Source of the DNA: Kiritimatiellaceae bacterium
Lineage (GTDB): Bacteria > Verrucomicrobiota > Kiritimatiellia > Kiritimatiellales > Tichowtungiaceae
Reading direction: 5' to 3'
DNA length: 64,000 nt
Assembly (NCBI GenBank): GCA_013141415.1
Contig: JABFQY010000001.1
Span: 62,001 to 126,000 of the forward strand
Position 1 is the stretch's first letter. Each line of letters opens with the position of its first letter. Shown here in pieces: positions 40,723-48,979 of this stretch. The notes below the pieces were generated by a model that saw only the letters and a list, made by a program, of their open reading frames with translations, searched no databases and had not been told where the DNA came from. Both the position numbers and the translations under genes were made by a program.

Positions 40723-41364
40723 CTACATTAACTCATTCAGCTTTTCGAGCGTGAGGCTTTCGAGCGAAGCGACGACGGCGTCGGCCATCGTGAGGGCTTC
40801 CGCCGGATAGCTGTTGGTGACGGCGAGAACTTTCAGTCCGGCACCGTTGGCGGAGGAGATTCCGGCCGGTGTGTCTTCAATTGCCAGCCCGCTTGTTACG
40901 CCGAGTTTTTTCATCGCCAGTTTATACGGCGCAGGATCGGGCTTACTGATGTGTGTATCGTCGGCCGTGACGATGATGTCGAACGCATTTTCAATTCCGA
41001 GGCTCCCGAGGATTGGGATAATGTCGGCGCGGAGCGCGCCGGAGCAGATTGCCAGCGGAATATTTCCCGACAGGTGTTTAATCAGATCGACCGAGCCGGG
41101 CAGGGCGGCCGCGCCATCGCTTTCCAGTAGGTCCTGAAACGCGGCGGCTTTTTTGGAAATCAATTGGCCCAGCTCGGGTTTGCCAAGTCCAGGGAACGCG
41201 TGGCGGAAGGTATCGCGGTCATCAAAGCCGATATAGGTTTTGAAGTAGTCGGGCCAAGAAATCGTTTTACCGAGCGGTGCCAGTACCTTGTCGAACGCCG
41301 CCCAGTGAAGCCGCTCGGAATCCACGATGATGCCGTCGAAATCAAAAATTATTGCTGAAATCAT
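40723..41364 (-). CDS. HAD-superfamily phosphatase (beta-phosphoglucomutase-like)
   Basis: 213 residues of the HAD subfamily I hydrolases. Motif I is IIFDFDGIIVDSE with nucleophile Asp8 and acid Asp10, then motif II AICSGAL, motif III KPDPAPYKLAMKKLG with Lys, and motif IV AIEDTPAGISSANGAG with the acidic metal ligand. The cap domain is helical, as in beta-phosphoglucomutases and phosphatases such as YqaB. The substrate is likely a sugar phosphate, but unproven. The mRNA is predicted leaderless: the -10 box ends 6 nt from the ATG. Confidence 0.9.
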   Translation of the reverse strand: MISAIIFDFDGIIVDSERLHWAAFDKVLAPLGKTISWPDYFKTYIGFDDRDTFRHAFPGLGKPELGQLISKKAAAFQDLLESDGAAALPGSVDLIKHLSGNIPLAICSGALRADIIPILGSLGIENAFDIIVTADDTHISKPDPAPYKLAMKKLGVTSGLAIEDTPAGISSANGAGLKVLAVTNSYPAEALTMADAVVASLESLTLEKLNELM

Positions 41365-41370
41365 GGGAAG

Positions 41371-41399
41371 ACTATAGCCGGTCGAAAGTCTAAGGTCAA
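41371..41399 (-). promoter_or_regulatory. HAD gene promoter, predicted leaderless, with repeat-borne -35
   Basis: Minus strand: TTGACC (41399-41394), a 17-nt spacer and TATAGT (41376-41371), then 6 nt to the ATG at 41364. The -35 and most of the spacer lie in the tandem repeat at 41385-41416. Confidence 0.6.
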
Positions 41400-41416
41400 A
41401 AGTCTAAGGTCTAAGG
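41385..41416 (+). repeat. Tandem AAAGTCTAAGGTC repeat
   Basis: AAAGTCTAAGGTC occurs at 41385-41397 and 41399-41411, followed by a partial TAAGG. It overlaps both the stop codon of the 67-residue gene and the HAD promoter. Confidence 0.75.
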
Positions 41417-41607
41417 ACTTCTTTTTGTTGTGTTGGTATCGCCGGTTCCGGCGGCTTCTGGTTTTTCAGGTAGAAGTAGCGTGCGGCCAGTCCGACCCAG
41501 CAAATGACGAGGATCATTAGGATCCACGTCTTTTCCTCGTCAGTCAGCGTGAACCGTCCGCGCAGCCAGATGATCAGTTCTTCGAGAATCAGTGGTTTCT
41601 TTCTCAT
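41404..41607 (-). CDS. Small single-helix membrane protein
   Basis: 67 residues: a basic N-terminus, ELIIWLRGRFTLTDEEKTWILMILVICWVGLAARYFYLKNQ in outline with one transmembrane helix (about 27-46), then a Pro/Gln/Lys tail. The LTxEEKxWIL entry and the ARYxYLK exit look like a designed topology, not random frame noise. The stop lies in the tandem repeat at 41385-41416, and its start is 16 nt from the palindrome at 41624. The function is unknown; moderately sure it is real. Confidence 0.5.
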   Translation of the reverse strand: MRKKPLILEELIIWLRGRFTLTDEEKTWILMILVICWVGLAARYFYLKNQKPPEPAIPTQQKEVLRP

Positions 41608-41623
41608 AGCGGCGAAGTCTAGC

Positions 41624-41685
41624 GTAGACGCGACGCCCTCGTCGCGTTTTATTTTGTTAGAATGCGACGAGGGCGTCGCATCTAC
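41624..41685 (+). repeat. GTAGACGCGACG-type palindrome, intergenic copy
   Basis: A 62-nt inverted repeat. The left arm (41624-41646) starts GTAGACGCGACGCCC and the right arm ends GGGCGTCGCATCTAC with one change. The AT-rich loop is about 17 nt. The same arms occur twice inside tilS (62450-62513, 62918-62979). It ends 2 nt before the stop codon of the SGNH gene, where it could also act as a transcription or RNA-stability hairpin. Confidence 0.88.
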
Positions 41686-41687
41686 GC

Positions 41688-42362
41688 TCAGTTTCCCGGC
41701 GGCGGATTAATCGCGGTGAAGACCGCCTCGGCCATCAGCCGCGCCCCTTCGGCGTTCGGATGCACCGTATCCGGGAAAAGTTCAGCTTTGCCGCTCAGCG
41801 GACGGTACAGATCAATAATCTTTGCGCCGGTTTGCCGTGCGATCTCGTTAATCATCGGAATGATCTCATTGACGACAATCGGGTCGGTGAAGTCGTACGG
41901 GCCGGGATACGTTGGCGCCGGATAGCAGATCCAGATGGTTTTGCATCCGTTGGTCTGGAAGCTCCGGATCAGCTCCGTGTAGTCTTTCACAAATTCATAT
42001 TTATAAATCCAGTTGTACGGCGACGCATCGTTGGCACCGAGATTGATCACCACAATCTCCGGCTTGAAAGCCAGCGCCGCCGTGAAGGCGCGCGTCTGCC
42101 AGTACGGAATATCACCGTGCTTCAAAAGTGTCGCGCCATTCACGCCGAAATTCCGTACGGAATAATTGGTTCCCAGCATCACGCCTAACTGCGCCGGATA
42201 GCACTTTGCCTCGCGGTTTGAAATCCGCGCGCCATAGGTAATGCTGTCGCCGACACACGCCACGCGGATTGCTGAAGCCGATGCCGCTGGCGGAGTCTTC
42301 AATATCCGGTAATAAAAAAACAGCGCCAGTGCCGCGAACAGGATGAGCAATAACAGTTTCAT
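41688..42362 (-). CDS. SGNH/GDSL-family hydrolase, membrane-anchored or secreted
   Basis: About 224 residues. An N-terminal hydrophobic helix (MKLLLLILFAALALFFYYR) acts as anchor or signal. The SGNH blocks are block I VACVGDSITYGARIS (Ser nucleophile in GDS), block II Gly in NFGVNGATLL, block III INLGANDASPYN (Gly-x-Asn-Asp) and block V DTVHPNAEGARLMAE (Asp-x-x-His). Such enzymes act as esterases on sugar acetyl groups or lipids. The start at 42362 fits the signal helix; ATGs at 42371 and 42404 are alternatives. TTGACA-18-TATGAA lies just upstream. Confidence 0.9.
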   Translation of the reverse strand: MKLLLLILFAALALFFYYRILKTPPAASASAIRVACVGDSITYGARISNREAKCYPAQLGVMLGTNYSVRNFGVNGATLLKHGDIPYWQTRAFTAALAFKPEIVVINLGANDASPYNWIYKYEFVKDYTELIRSFQTNGCKTIWICYPAPTYPGPYDFTDPIVVNEIIPMINEIARQTGAKIIDLYRPLSGKAELFPDTVHPNAEGARLMAEAVFTAINPPPGN

Positions 42363-42371
42363 GACCGGCAT

Positions 42372-42401
42372 TTCATAGTTTGAATGCCGAACCGGTGTCA
42401 A
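42372..42401 (-). promoter_or_regulatory. SGNH hydrolase promoter
   Basis: Minus strand: consensus TTGACA (42401-42396), an 18-nt spacer and TATGAA (42377-42372), 9 nt before the ATG at 42362. Confidence 0.5.
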
Positions 42402-42425
42402 CACTAGCCGCGGGCGAACATTTGC

Positions 42426-42454
42426 TTGGCGGCAATTTTTAAATCTGATAAAGA
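42426..42454 (+). promoter_or_regulatory. RAYT transposase promoter, predicted leaderless
   Basis: TTGGCG (42426-42431), a 17-nt AT-rich spacer and TAAAGA (42449-42454), then 6 nt to the ATG at 42461. Confidence 0.45.
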
Positions 42455-42460
42455 ATTTTC

Positions 42461-43339
42461 ATGGCAGGGAATTTTGATCCGGCAAAGCATCATCGGCGGT
42501 CAATCCGGTTAAAAGGGCATGATTATGCCGGCGGCGGTCTGTATTTCGTCACGTTGTGCGCGCATCGGGATGCGGGAAATATTTTCGCCGCGGAAATAAT
42601 CCGGGAAATGGTCGCGCGGGAATGGGAATCGGCCGCCGGGAGCACCCACGAGGGGTGCCCGTACGCCATCATGCCCGATCATTTTCATGCATTGATTCGC
42701 ATTCCCGCAGGGGCTGGCCCCGTGCCTGCCCGCTCCCTTGGCGATGTGATTGGCGCATTTAAATCGCGGGTGGTGCATGAAATGATTCAATTGGTGCGCG
42801 CGGGATTATACCCGCCGTTTCCGGGAAAAATCTGGCACCGGAACTATTATGAACGAATCGTCCGCACGCCCGAAGCCGCCGAAAATATCCGGCGATATAT
42901 CCGCATGAATCCGTGGAAGTGCATTCAGAACTTCGGCAACGGATTACGCGGTATGGGTAATCCAGCGCTTTGGAACGCGGAGAAGATCGGCGTTCTTTGC
43001 TCACGCAATGCGCCGCCTGTCGCACACATTCCCGAGGCAGAAGTTTATCTGGGCGGATTCCACTCGCCGCCGGAACAGAAAATTTTAGAAGCGCTGCTCA
43101 TGCGCCGTGCCAGAATCATCTATTGTCCTGCATGGGGGCTGGATGGCGCGATGCATCCTGACGTATTGGCCGCATTGGAAGAGAATCGAATGCTGATTCT
43201 CGAAATGACGGATCGTTCCGGCGATTTGATTGCCGCTGAACAGCGCAACCGCTTTGTCATTCAGAACGCGGATAAACTTTGGACGCCGTATGTCACCAAC
43301 GGCGGTATGCTCGACCGGCTGTTGAAGGAAATGAACTAA
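42461..43339 (+). CDS. REP-associated tyrosine transposase (RAYT, Y1 type) with extra C-terminal domain
   Basis: 292 residues. The N-terminal 165 form an IS200-like HUH nuclease: HHRRSIRLKGHDYAGGGLYFVTLCAHR, the HUH pair in MPDHFHALIR (H74, H76), and WHRNYYERIVR with catalytic Tyr130 (or 129). This class (TnpA_REP) nicks REP-type palindromes. Residues from about 175 on are not part of the usual RAYT: IGVLCSRNAPP, LGGFHSPPEQKILEALL, ARIIYCPAWGL, ENRMLIL, RNRFVI and NGGML. The pattern resembles a Rossmann DprA/LOG-type nucleotide-binding domain. No flanking terminal inverted repeats or target duplication were found, so it looks like a domesticated single-copy gene rather than an IS. Confidence 0.85.
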   Translation: MAGNFDPAKHHRRSIRLKGHDYAGGGLYFVTLCAHRDAGNIFAAEIIREMVAREWESAAGSTHEGCPYAIMPDHFHALIRIPAGAGPVPARSLGDVIGAFKSRVVHEMIQLVRAGLYPPFPGKIWHRNYYERIVRTPEAAENIRRYIRMNPWKCIQNFGNGLRGMGNPALWNAEKIGVLCSRNAPPVAHIPEAEVYLGGFHSPPEQKILEALLMRRARIIYCPAWGLDGAMHPDVLAALEENRMLILEMTDRSGDLIAAEQRNRFVIQNADKLWTPYVTNGGMLDRLLKEMN

Positions 43340-43354
43340 AGCTTTCTCCCTCTC

Positions 43355-46162
43355 CTAATGCGCCTCAAGCCAGTTGTTGCCGGTGCCGCAGTCGACGACG
43401 ACGGGGACGGATAACGGCAAAGCGGAACTCATCAGCTCGCGGATTTCTTCGATGAGGGCGTGTTCGTCTTTGTGCAGTTCAAAGACGAGTTCGTCGTGCA
43501 CCTGGAGCAGGAGTTTGGTCTTGGCGTTCTTTTGTTTCAGCAGGTCGTGGATGCGGATCATGGCGATTTTAATCATGTCGGCGGCGGAGCCTTGGATCGG
43601 CGCGTTGATGGCGTAGCGCTCGGCGGCGGCACGGACGGTGCCGTTGGCAGTGTTGATGTCGCGGATGTGGCGACGCCGTCCGGCGATGGTTTCGACGTAG
43701 CCTTTGTTGCGCGCGGTTTCGATGATGCCGTCCATGCAGGCTTTGACCGCCGGATATTGTTTGAAATAGCTTTCGATAATGTCCGCCGCCTCTTTGCGCG
43801 GAATGCGCAGCCGCTGGGCGAGGCCGAAGGCGGAGATACCGTAGATGATGCCAAAGTTGACCATCTTGGCTTTGCGGCGCATGTCGGACGTAACGTCGGC
43901 GAGCGCAACGCCGAAGACGCGCGCGGCGGTGGCGGTGTGAATATCTTCGCCGCTGACAAAAGCGGCTTTCATGTGCTGGTCGCCGCTGAGGTGCGCCATG
44001 ATGCGCAGTTCGATCTGTGAATAGTCGGCGGCGAGCAAAGTGAAATCTTTCGAACCGGCCACAAAAGCGCGGCGGATTTCCTGTCCCTGTTCGGTGCGGA
44101 CAGGAATGTTCTGAATGTTCGGGTCGCTCGATGCCAGCCGTCCAGTGGTGGTGACGGCCTGACTGAACGAGGTGTGAATGCGGCCGGTTTTTTTGGAAAT
44201 GAATTCCGGCAGCGCATCGACGTAGGTGCTTTTGAGTTTGGTCGCTTCGCGGTAGTCGAGCAGGACGCGGGCGATTTCATGTTCGGTCGCCAGCTGGTCG
44301 AGCACTTCTTCGTTGGTGGTGTATTGCCCGGTTTTGGTTTTCTTAGGTTTGTCGGCCAGTTTCAGTTCGTCGAAGAGCACTTCGCCGAGCTGCTTCGGCG
44401 AGTTGAGATTAAACTCGTGACCGGCCAGTTCGTAAACCTTCTTTTCATAACCGGCGATTTCGCCGGCGAGCCGTCCGGAAATTTCTTTGAGCGCGGCGGT
44501 ATCGAGCGCGATGCCGTTGGCTTCCATTTCAACCAGCACCGGAATCAGCGGACACTCAATGGCGTCAAAGACGTTGGTGAGTTTCCGTTTCTCAAGCTGC
44601 GGTTCGAGAATCTGGCGGAGCTGGATGGTGACGTCGGCGTCTTCGCAGGCGTAGTCAACGATCTTTTCGACCGCTACGTCGGCCATGGAAATCTGCTCAC
44701 TCTTTTTTTCGCCGATCAGCGCGGTGATCGGAACCGGCGCGTAGCCGAGGTGAGTTCCGGCCAGCTTGTCGAGCGCGTGGCGTTGGTCGGGATCGAGCAG
44801 GTAATGCGCGAGCATCGTATCAAAAAGTTTTCCGCGCACTTCGATTCCGGCGGCACGTAGCATGGCGATATCGAACTTTAGATTGTGGCCGGTCTTTTCA
44901 ATGGCCTCGTCTTCGAAAAGCGGCTTGAAGGGCACCAGTGCCCGGGTTAGTTCTTCATCGCTCGGGGGCAGGACAACAAACCACGCTTCATGCGGTTTAA
45001 CGGAAAAGGAAATTCCGACGAGCCGCGCTTCACGCGGATCAAGTCCGGTGGTTTCGGTGTCGAAGCAGAAGCGTGTCGCTTCACCCAGCTTGGCAACCAG
45101 CGCCTTGCGCTCTTCCAGAGTTTGGACGGCGTGGTAGGTGTGCTTCACGTCGTCGATGGTTTTATAAGCCGGCGCGGCTTCTTCAGCCGGAGCCGCTGGC
45201 GCTTTGGCCGCCGCAAAAGAAAATAGATCGCCTTGTCCGCCTTTGGGCGGCGGCGGGGCATAGGAGGCGACGGGTGCAACCGGTGCGGCGGGTTTCCCAA
45301 AGAGCCGTTTGGAGAAAGAGGAGAATTCAAATTCGGAAAAAAGCGCGGCGAGCTTTTCCTCGTCGAGTTTGCCGCGGATAAGTTGATCGGGTGAATAGTC
45401 GAGCGGCGAATCAGTTTTGATGGTGACGAGCCATTTGCAGAGTAGGGCGCGCTCCTTGTTGGCTTCGAGGTTTTCCTTTAACTTGCCCTTCAGCTCTTCT
45501 GTGTGCTTGAGCAAATTCTCGATAGAGCCGTACTGCGCGATCAATTTCTGCGCGGTCTTCGGGCCGACGCCCGGCACGCCGGGAATATTGTCGGCGGCGT
45601 CGCCCGCGAGGCCGAGAATATCGGTGACCTGATCGATGCGTTCGATCTCCCAATATTTGAGCACTTCGGGAACGCCCATGATTTCCGGCGGCAGTCCGCT
45701 TTTGGCGGGCTTGTAAACGAAAGTATGCGCGTCGACGAGCTGGGTGAAATCTTTGTCCGGCGTGACCATGTAAGTATCGAAGCCTTCCTTTTCGGCAAGC
45801 CGGGCGAGCGTGCCGATCAGATCGTCGGCTTCAAATCCTTGCGCGGTGACGATCGGAATGTTGAACGCTTTGAGAAATTCCTGAATGCAGGGAACGGCGG
45901 CGCGGATTTCTTCCGGCGTTTCCTCGCGCTGCGCTTTGTATTCGGGAAACTTATCGTGTCGGAACGTCGGGCCGGAGACATCGAAGGCGACGGCGATGTG
46001 CGTCGGGCTCTGCTTTTCGATCAGTTCGAGCAGCGTGTTCAGGAAACCGAAGACGGCGGAAACATTACGGCCCTTCGAATTGATCATCGGGTTGCGCATG
46101 AAGGCGAAGTAGGACCGGTAAACCAGCGCCATGCCGTCGAGGAGAAATAACTTTTTGCTCAT
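43355..46162 (-). CDS. polA: DNA polymerase I
   Basis: A 935-residue repair and Okazaki-processing polymerase with all three activities. The 5'-3' exonuclease is about 1-290 (LLDGMALVYRSYFAF, FDVSGPTFRHD, DKDFTQLV, GVPGVGPKTAQKLI). The 3'-5' exonuclease is about 335-530 with Exo I DTETTGLDPREARLVGIS and DYACEDADVT, so proofreading residues appear kept. The family A polymerase has motif A LLAADYSQIELRIMAHLSGD, motif B RRKAKMVNFGIIYG and motif C LLQVHDELVFEL. The start follows a predicted -10 box by 6 nt without an SD. It is convergent with the RAYT gene (15 nt apart). Confidence 0.98.
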   Translation of the reverse strand: MSKKLFLLDGMALVYRSYFAFMRNPMINSKGRNVSAVFGFLNTLLELIEKQSPTHIAVAFDVSGPTFRHDKFPEYKAQREETPEEIRAAVPCIQEFLKAFNIPIVTAQGFEADDLIGTLARLAEKEGFDTYMVTPDKDFTQLVDAHTFVYKPAKSGLPPEIMGVPEVLKYWEIERIDQVTDILGLAGDAADNIPGVPGVGPKTAQKLIAQYGSIENLLKHTEELKGKLKENLEANKERALLCKWLVTIKTDSPLDYSPDQLIRGKLDEEKLAALFSEFEFSSFSKRLFGKPAAPVAPVASYAPPPPKGGQGDLFSFAAAKAPAAPAEEAAPAYKTIDDVKHTYHAVQTLEERKALVAKLGEATRFCFDTETTGLDPREARLVGISFSVKPHEAWFVVLPPSDEELTRALVPFKPLFEDEAIEKTGHNLKFDIAMLRAAGIEVRGKLFDTMLAHYLLDPDQRHALDKLAGTHLGYAPVPITALIGEKKSEQISMADVAVEKIVDYACEDADVTIQLRQILEPQLEKRKLTNVFDAIECPLIPVLVEMEANGIALDTAALKEISGRLAGEIAGYEKKVYELAGHEFNLNSPKQLGEVLFDELKLADKPKKTKTGQYTTNEEVLDQLATEHEIARVLLDYREATKLKSTYVDALPEFISKKTGRIHTSFSQAVTTTGRLASSDPNIQNIPVRTEQGQEIRRAFVAGSKDFTLLAADYSQIELRIMAHLSGDQHMKAAFVSGEDIHTATAARVFGVALADVTSDMRRKAKMVNFGIIYGISAFGLAQRLRIPRKEAADIIESYFKQYPAVKACMDGIIETARNKGYVETIAGRRRHIRDINTANGTVRAAAERYAINAPIQGSAADMIKIAMIRIHDLLKQKNAKTKLLLQVHDELVFELHKDEHALIEEIRELMSSALPLSVPVVVDCGTGNNWLEAH

Positions 46163-46168
46163 GCGGGG

Positions 46169-46196
46169 AGTGTAGTCAATTTCTCAGAGGTTGGAA
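46169..46196 (-). promoter_or_regulatory. polA promoter, predicted leaderless
   Basis: Minus strand: TTCCAA (46196-46191), a 16-nt spacer and TACACT (46174-46169), then 6 nt to the ATG at 46162. Confidence 0.45.
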
Positions 46197-46224
46197 GAAT
46201 TTAACCAACCATTGGGAGCCGGAC

Positions 46225-48105
46225 TCACAGTTCGATCTGCATGCCCATTTCGACGACGCGGTTGGCGGGCAGGCCGAAGAAAGCGGTTGCCGACTGAGCG
46301 TTACGGGACATGAGGGAGAGAAGGCGCTTTCTCCACTGGGCCATTCCTTTGGCCGATGTGACGACCAGTGTTTCGCGGCTGAGGACGAAGGTGCAGGCGT
46401 TGGGATGGAGGTCGAGACCCAGGTCGCGGCAGCAGGCGAAGATTTCGTTAATGGCGGCCTTTTCCATGAACCCGTAGCGGGCGGTTGCGCGGTGGAACCC
46501 GTTGGTGAGCGTTTCAACCTGTACGCGTTCGGCGGGATTCACGAACGGTTCTTCGGCGACGAGGATGGTGAGCAGGACGACGCGTTCATGCACCGAGCGG
46601 TTGAGTTTAAAGTTGTGGAGCAGGGCCAGCGGCGTGCCGAGGACATTGCCGGACATATAAACGGCCGTGCCGGGGACGCGTACGGCGTGGCCGAGGCTTA
46701 AGTCATCAAGGAAGCTTTCCAGCGGAAGCAGCCGTTCTTTCATGTGACGGCTGAGAATGCGGCGGCCTGTCCGCCAGGTGGTCATGACGGCCATAAAGCC
46801 GGCAGCGACCACCAGCGGGAGCCATCCGCCGCGCCAGATTTTCAGCGCGTTGGCGGCAAAGAATAAAATCTCAATCGTGAGCAGACCGGCACAGAGCGTA
46901 CCTGCGGCCAGAACATTCCAGCCCCAGCGTTTCCGGGCGACGATGAAGAACAGGACGGTGGTGGCGATCATGGTCAGGGTGACGGCAATGCCGTAGGCCG
47001 AGGCCAGATTGCTGGACGAACGGAAGCCGAGCACCAGTGCGAGGCAGCAGATGAGAAGGAAGTTGTTGATTGTCGGCAGGTAAACCTGTCCGCGCTGTTC
47101 ATATGAGGTGTGGCGGATTTCCATGCGGGGCAGATAGCCCATCTGGATCGCCTGCATCGTGAGAGAGAACGCGCCGGAAATAAGAGCCTGCGAGGCGATG
47201 ACGGAAGCGGCGGCGGCCAGTGCGACGAGCGGATAAAGAGCCCAGCCCGGAGCGAGCATGTAGAATGGATTCGCCAGAGCTTCCGGCTGTTTCAGGATCA
47301 GCGCGCCTTGTCCGAAGTAGTTCAGAACCAGCGCCGGGAATGCGACGAAGAACCAGCCCAGCCGGATGGGGCGCGGGCCGAAGTGGCCGAGGTCGGCGTA
47401 GAGCGCTTCCGCGCCGGTTACAGTCAGGAATACCGCGCCCATCACGATGAAGCCGATTTTGCCGCTGTGCAGAAGAAAGGTGATGCCGTGCCACGGCGAG
47501 AGCGCGGCCAGAACTTCAGGTGCCATTATAATGCCGCGCAACCCGAGCAGGGCGATGGCGACGAACCAGACCAGCATGACCGGGCCGAAGACTCCGCCGA
47601 CTTTTCCGGTCCCTGCGCGTTGAACGGCAAATATGGCGAACAGAATGACTAAGCTTAGAGGAACAATCCACGGTTCGAAAAACGGCGTGGCAACATTCAG
47701 ACCTTCCACCGCGCCCAGCACGGTGATGCAGGGGGTGATGATGCCGTCGCCGTAGAGCAGGCTGGCGCCCAGAAGTCCGGTCATGACCAGAATGGTGCGG
47801 CGTTTTCCGCGATTGGCTTCGTCGGCGCGGGTGAGAGCGAACAGTGCCAGAATACCGCCTTCGCCGTGGTTGTCGGCCCGCAGGACGAAGGTTACATACT
47901 TCAGACAGACGATCAGAATCAGGGTCCAAATGACGAGAGAGAGGACACCGAGGATATTCGGCGCGGTGGGAGCCAGCCCGTGGGTGCCATGGAAACATTC
48001 GCGCAAGGCGTACAACGGGCTGGTGCCGATGTCTCCGAACACGACGCCCAGAGCACACACGATCAGGCTGGCACTTTTCCGGCGGCTCATTTCGACTGTT
48101 TGCAT
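46225..48105 (-). CDS. kup: Kup-family potassium transporter
   Basis: A 626-residue K+/H+ symporter of the inner membrane, normal length. It begins LIVCALGVVFGDIGTSPLYALRECF, the Kup signature. GEGGILALFAL, LYGDGIITPCITVLGAVEGL and the 12-helix core to about residue 450 follow. The hydrophilic C-terminal domain (VPGTAVYMSG, HNFKLNRSVHERVVLLTI, RETLVV) ends the protein. K+ uptake is commonly regulated by c-di-AMP, which CdaA (14862-15683) would make. I looked for a ydaO-type riboswitch in the 170-nt upstream gap and did not find one. Confidence 0.96.
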   Translation of the reverse strand: MQTVEMSRRKSASLIVCALGVVFGDIGTSPLYALRECFHGTHGLAPTAPNILGVLSLVIWTLILIVCLKYVTFVLRADNHGEGGILALFALTRADEANRGKRRTILVMTGLLGASLLYGDGIITPCITVLGAVEGLNVATPFFEPWIVPLSLVILFAIFAVQRAGTGKVGGVFGPVMLVWFVAIALLGLRGIIMAPEVLAALSPWHGITFLLHSGKIGFIVMGAVFLTVTGAEALYADLGHFGPRPIRLGWFFVAFPALVLNYFGQGALILKQPEALANPFYMLAPGWALYPLVALAAAASVIASQALISGAFSLTMQAIQMGYLPRMEIRHTSYEQRGQVYLPTINNFLLICCLALVLGFRSSSNLASAYGIAVTLTMIATTVLFFIVARKRWGWNVLAAGTLCAGLLTIEILFFAANALKIWRGGWLPLVVAAGFMAVMTTWRTGRRILSRHMKERLLPLESFLDDLSLGHAVRVPGTAVYMSGNVLGTPLALLHNFKLNRSVHERVVLLTILVAEEPFVNPAERVQVETLTNGFHRATARYGFMEKAAINEIFACCRDLGLDLHPNACTFVLSRETLVVTSAKGMAQWRKRLLSLMSRNAQSATAFFGLPANRVVEMGMQIEL

Positions 48106-48278
48106 GGTTTTGCTTTTCTGAATAGCGGATAAAAGAAAGCCTGTGTATCAAAAGCCGGTGTGCAAGGGAATGTAAATTTCATGACAGCCGACCGCGCCTG
48201 AGGCGTTTCGTCTTGATCCGGCGAGATTCCGGAGAGGCAGAACGCTCCTCCGTTTCATGGTTGTTGACGGCAGGTTTT

Positions 48279-48725
48279 TTAAACCGTCAGCACGTCGAGG
48301 ATTTCGTCAGCGGAGGCCGCGTTCAAAAGGTTTCCGCGCAATTCGGGACGGCTTAACCGTCTGCTGATTTCTGCGAGAAACTGAATATGCGGTCCGGCGC
48401 GGTTTTCGGGAGACAGCGTCAGGATGAAAATACGAGAAGGTTTGCCGTCCATGGCAGCAAAGCTGACGCCCGTCCGGTGAATTCCAATGGCGGCGACCAG
48501 CTGATCGACCGCATCTGTTTTGCCGTGAGGAATGGCTATCCCGTTCTGCATGCCGGTGGACATTTTTTCTTCGCGGGCCAGAACGGCTTTTACCGCCTCG
48601 GTGTGGTTAGTGATTTTTCCTGCCGCGACCATGAAGCCGACCATCTCTTCGACGATGCCCCGCTTGGTATCAGCCTTTAGCTCCGGCAGGACTGAATCGT
48701 TTGTAAAAATCTTTTTTAGATCCAT
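48279..48725 (-). CDS. PTS EIIA-type (PtsN-like) domain protein
   Basis: 148 residues forming one PTS EIIA type-2 (fructose/mannitol, Ntr) domain. The phospho-acceptor His is in GIAIPHGKTD (about residue 66); REEKMSTGMQNG precedes it and LSPENRAGPHIQFLAEISR follows. The start at 48725 is chosen (MDLKKIF) over 48746. No permease or EIIB gene is nearby, which favours a regulatory PtsN-like role over sugar transport. It is divergent from a paralogue at 48980-49444. Confidence 0.88.
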   Translation of the reverse strand: MDLKKIFTNDSVLPELKADTKRGIVEEMVGFMVAAGKITNHTEAVKAVLAREEKMSTGMQNGIAIPHGKTDAVDQLVAAIGIHRTGVSFAAMDGKPSRIFILTLSPENRAGPHIQFLAEISRRLSRPELRGNLLNAASADEILDVLTV

Positions 48726-48859
48726 GTTTAGAGTTCTCCGATGCAAAGATGCGATTCATTCTGCTCTCCAGCCGCAGACGGTCAATGAAAAATCAGGATA
48801 AAAGCGGCAGGGTTTTGAATGGAACGTAAAATCATGGCCCACTTATAATTAGAAACCAA

Positions 48860-48886
48860 TTGACGCGCAATAGCTGTTGGTATAAA
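48860..48886 (+). promoter_or_regulatory. Likely promoter of the EIIA-ATP synthase operon
   Basis: TTGACG (48860-48865), a 15-nt spacer and TATAAA (48881-48886). A leader of about 87 nt follows with a small hairpin GAGCC/GGCTC (48920-48936) and a final AGGACAG as SD. The short spacer is a weakness. Confidence 0.5.
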
Positions 48887-48979
48887 CCCACCGTGATTTT
48901 TTATTTTTTCGAGAGGATGGAGCCAGCGAAAGGCTCATGAATTCGCCGTGTACACCGTGCTTTTTCCGACAGGACAGCT

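Noticed and set aside
42461-43339. A complete insertion sequence around the transposase gene
   Set aside because: I found no terminal inverted repeats, subterminal hairpins of IS200 type or target duplication directly beside the gene; a single-copy RAYT fits better.
48106-48278. Possible c-di-AMP (ydaO-type) riboswitch before kup
   Set aside because: The gap is long enough and the biology would fit, but the conserved sequence blocks of the riboswitch are not found.
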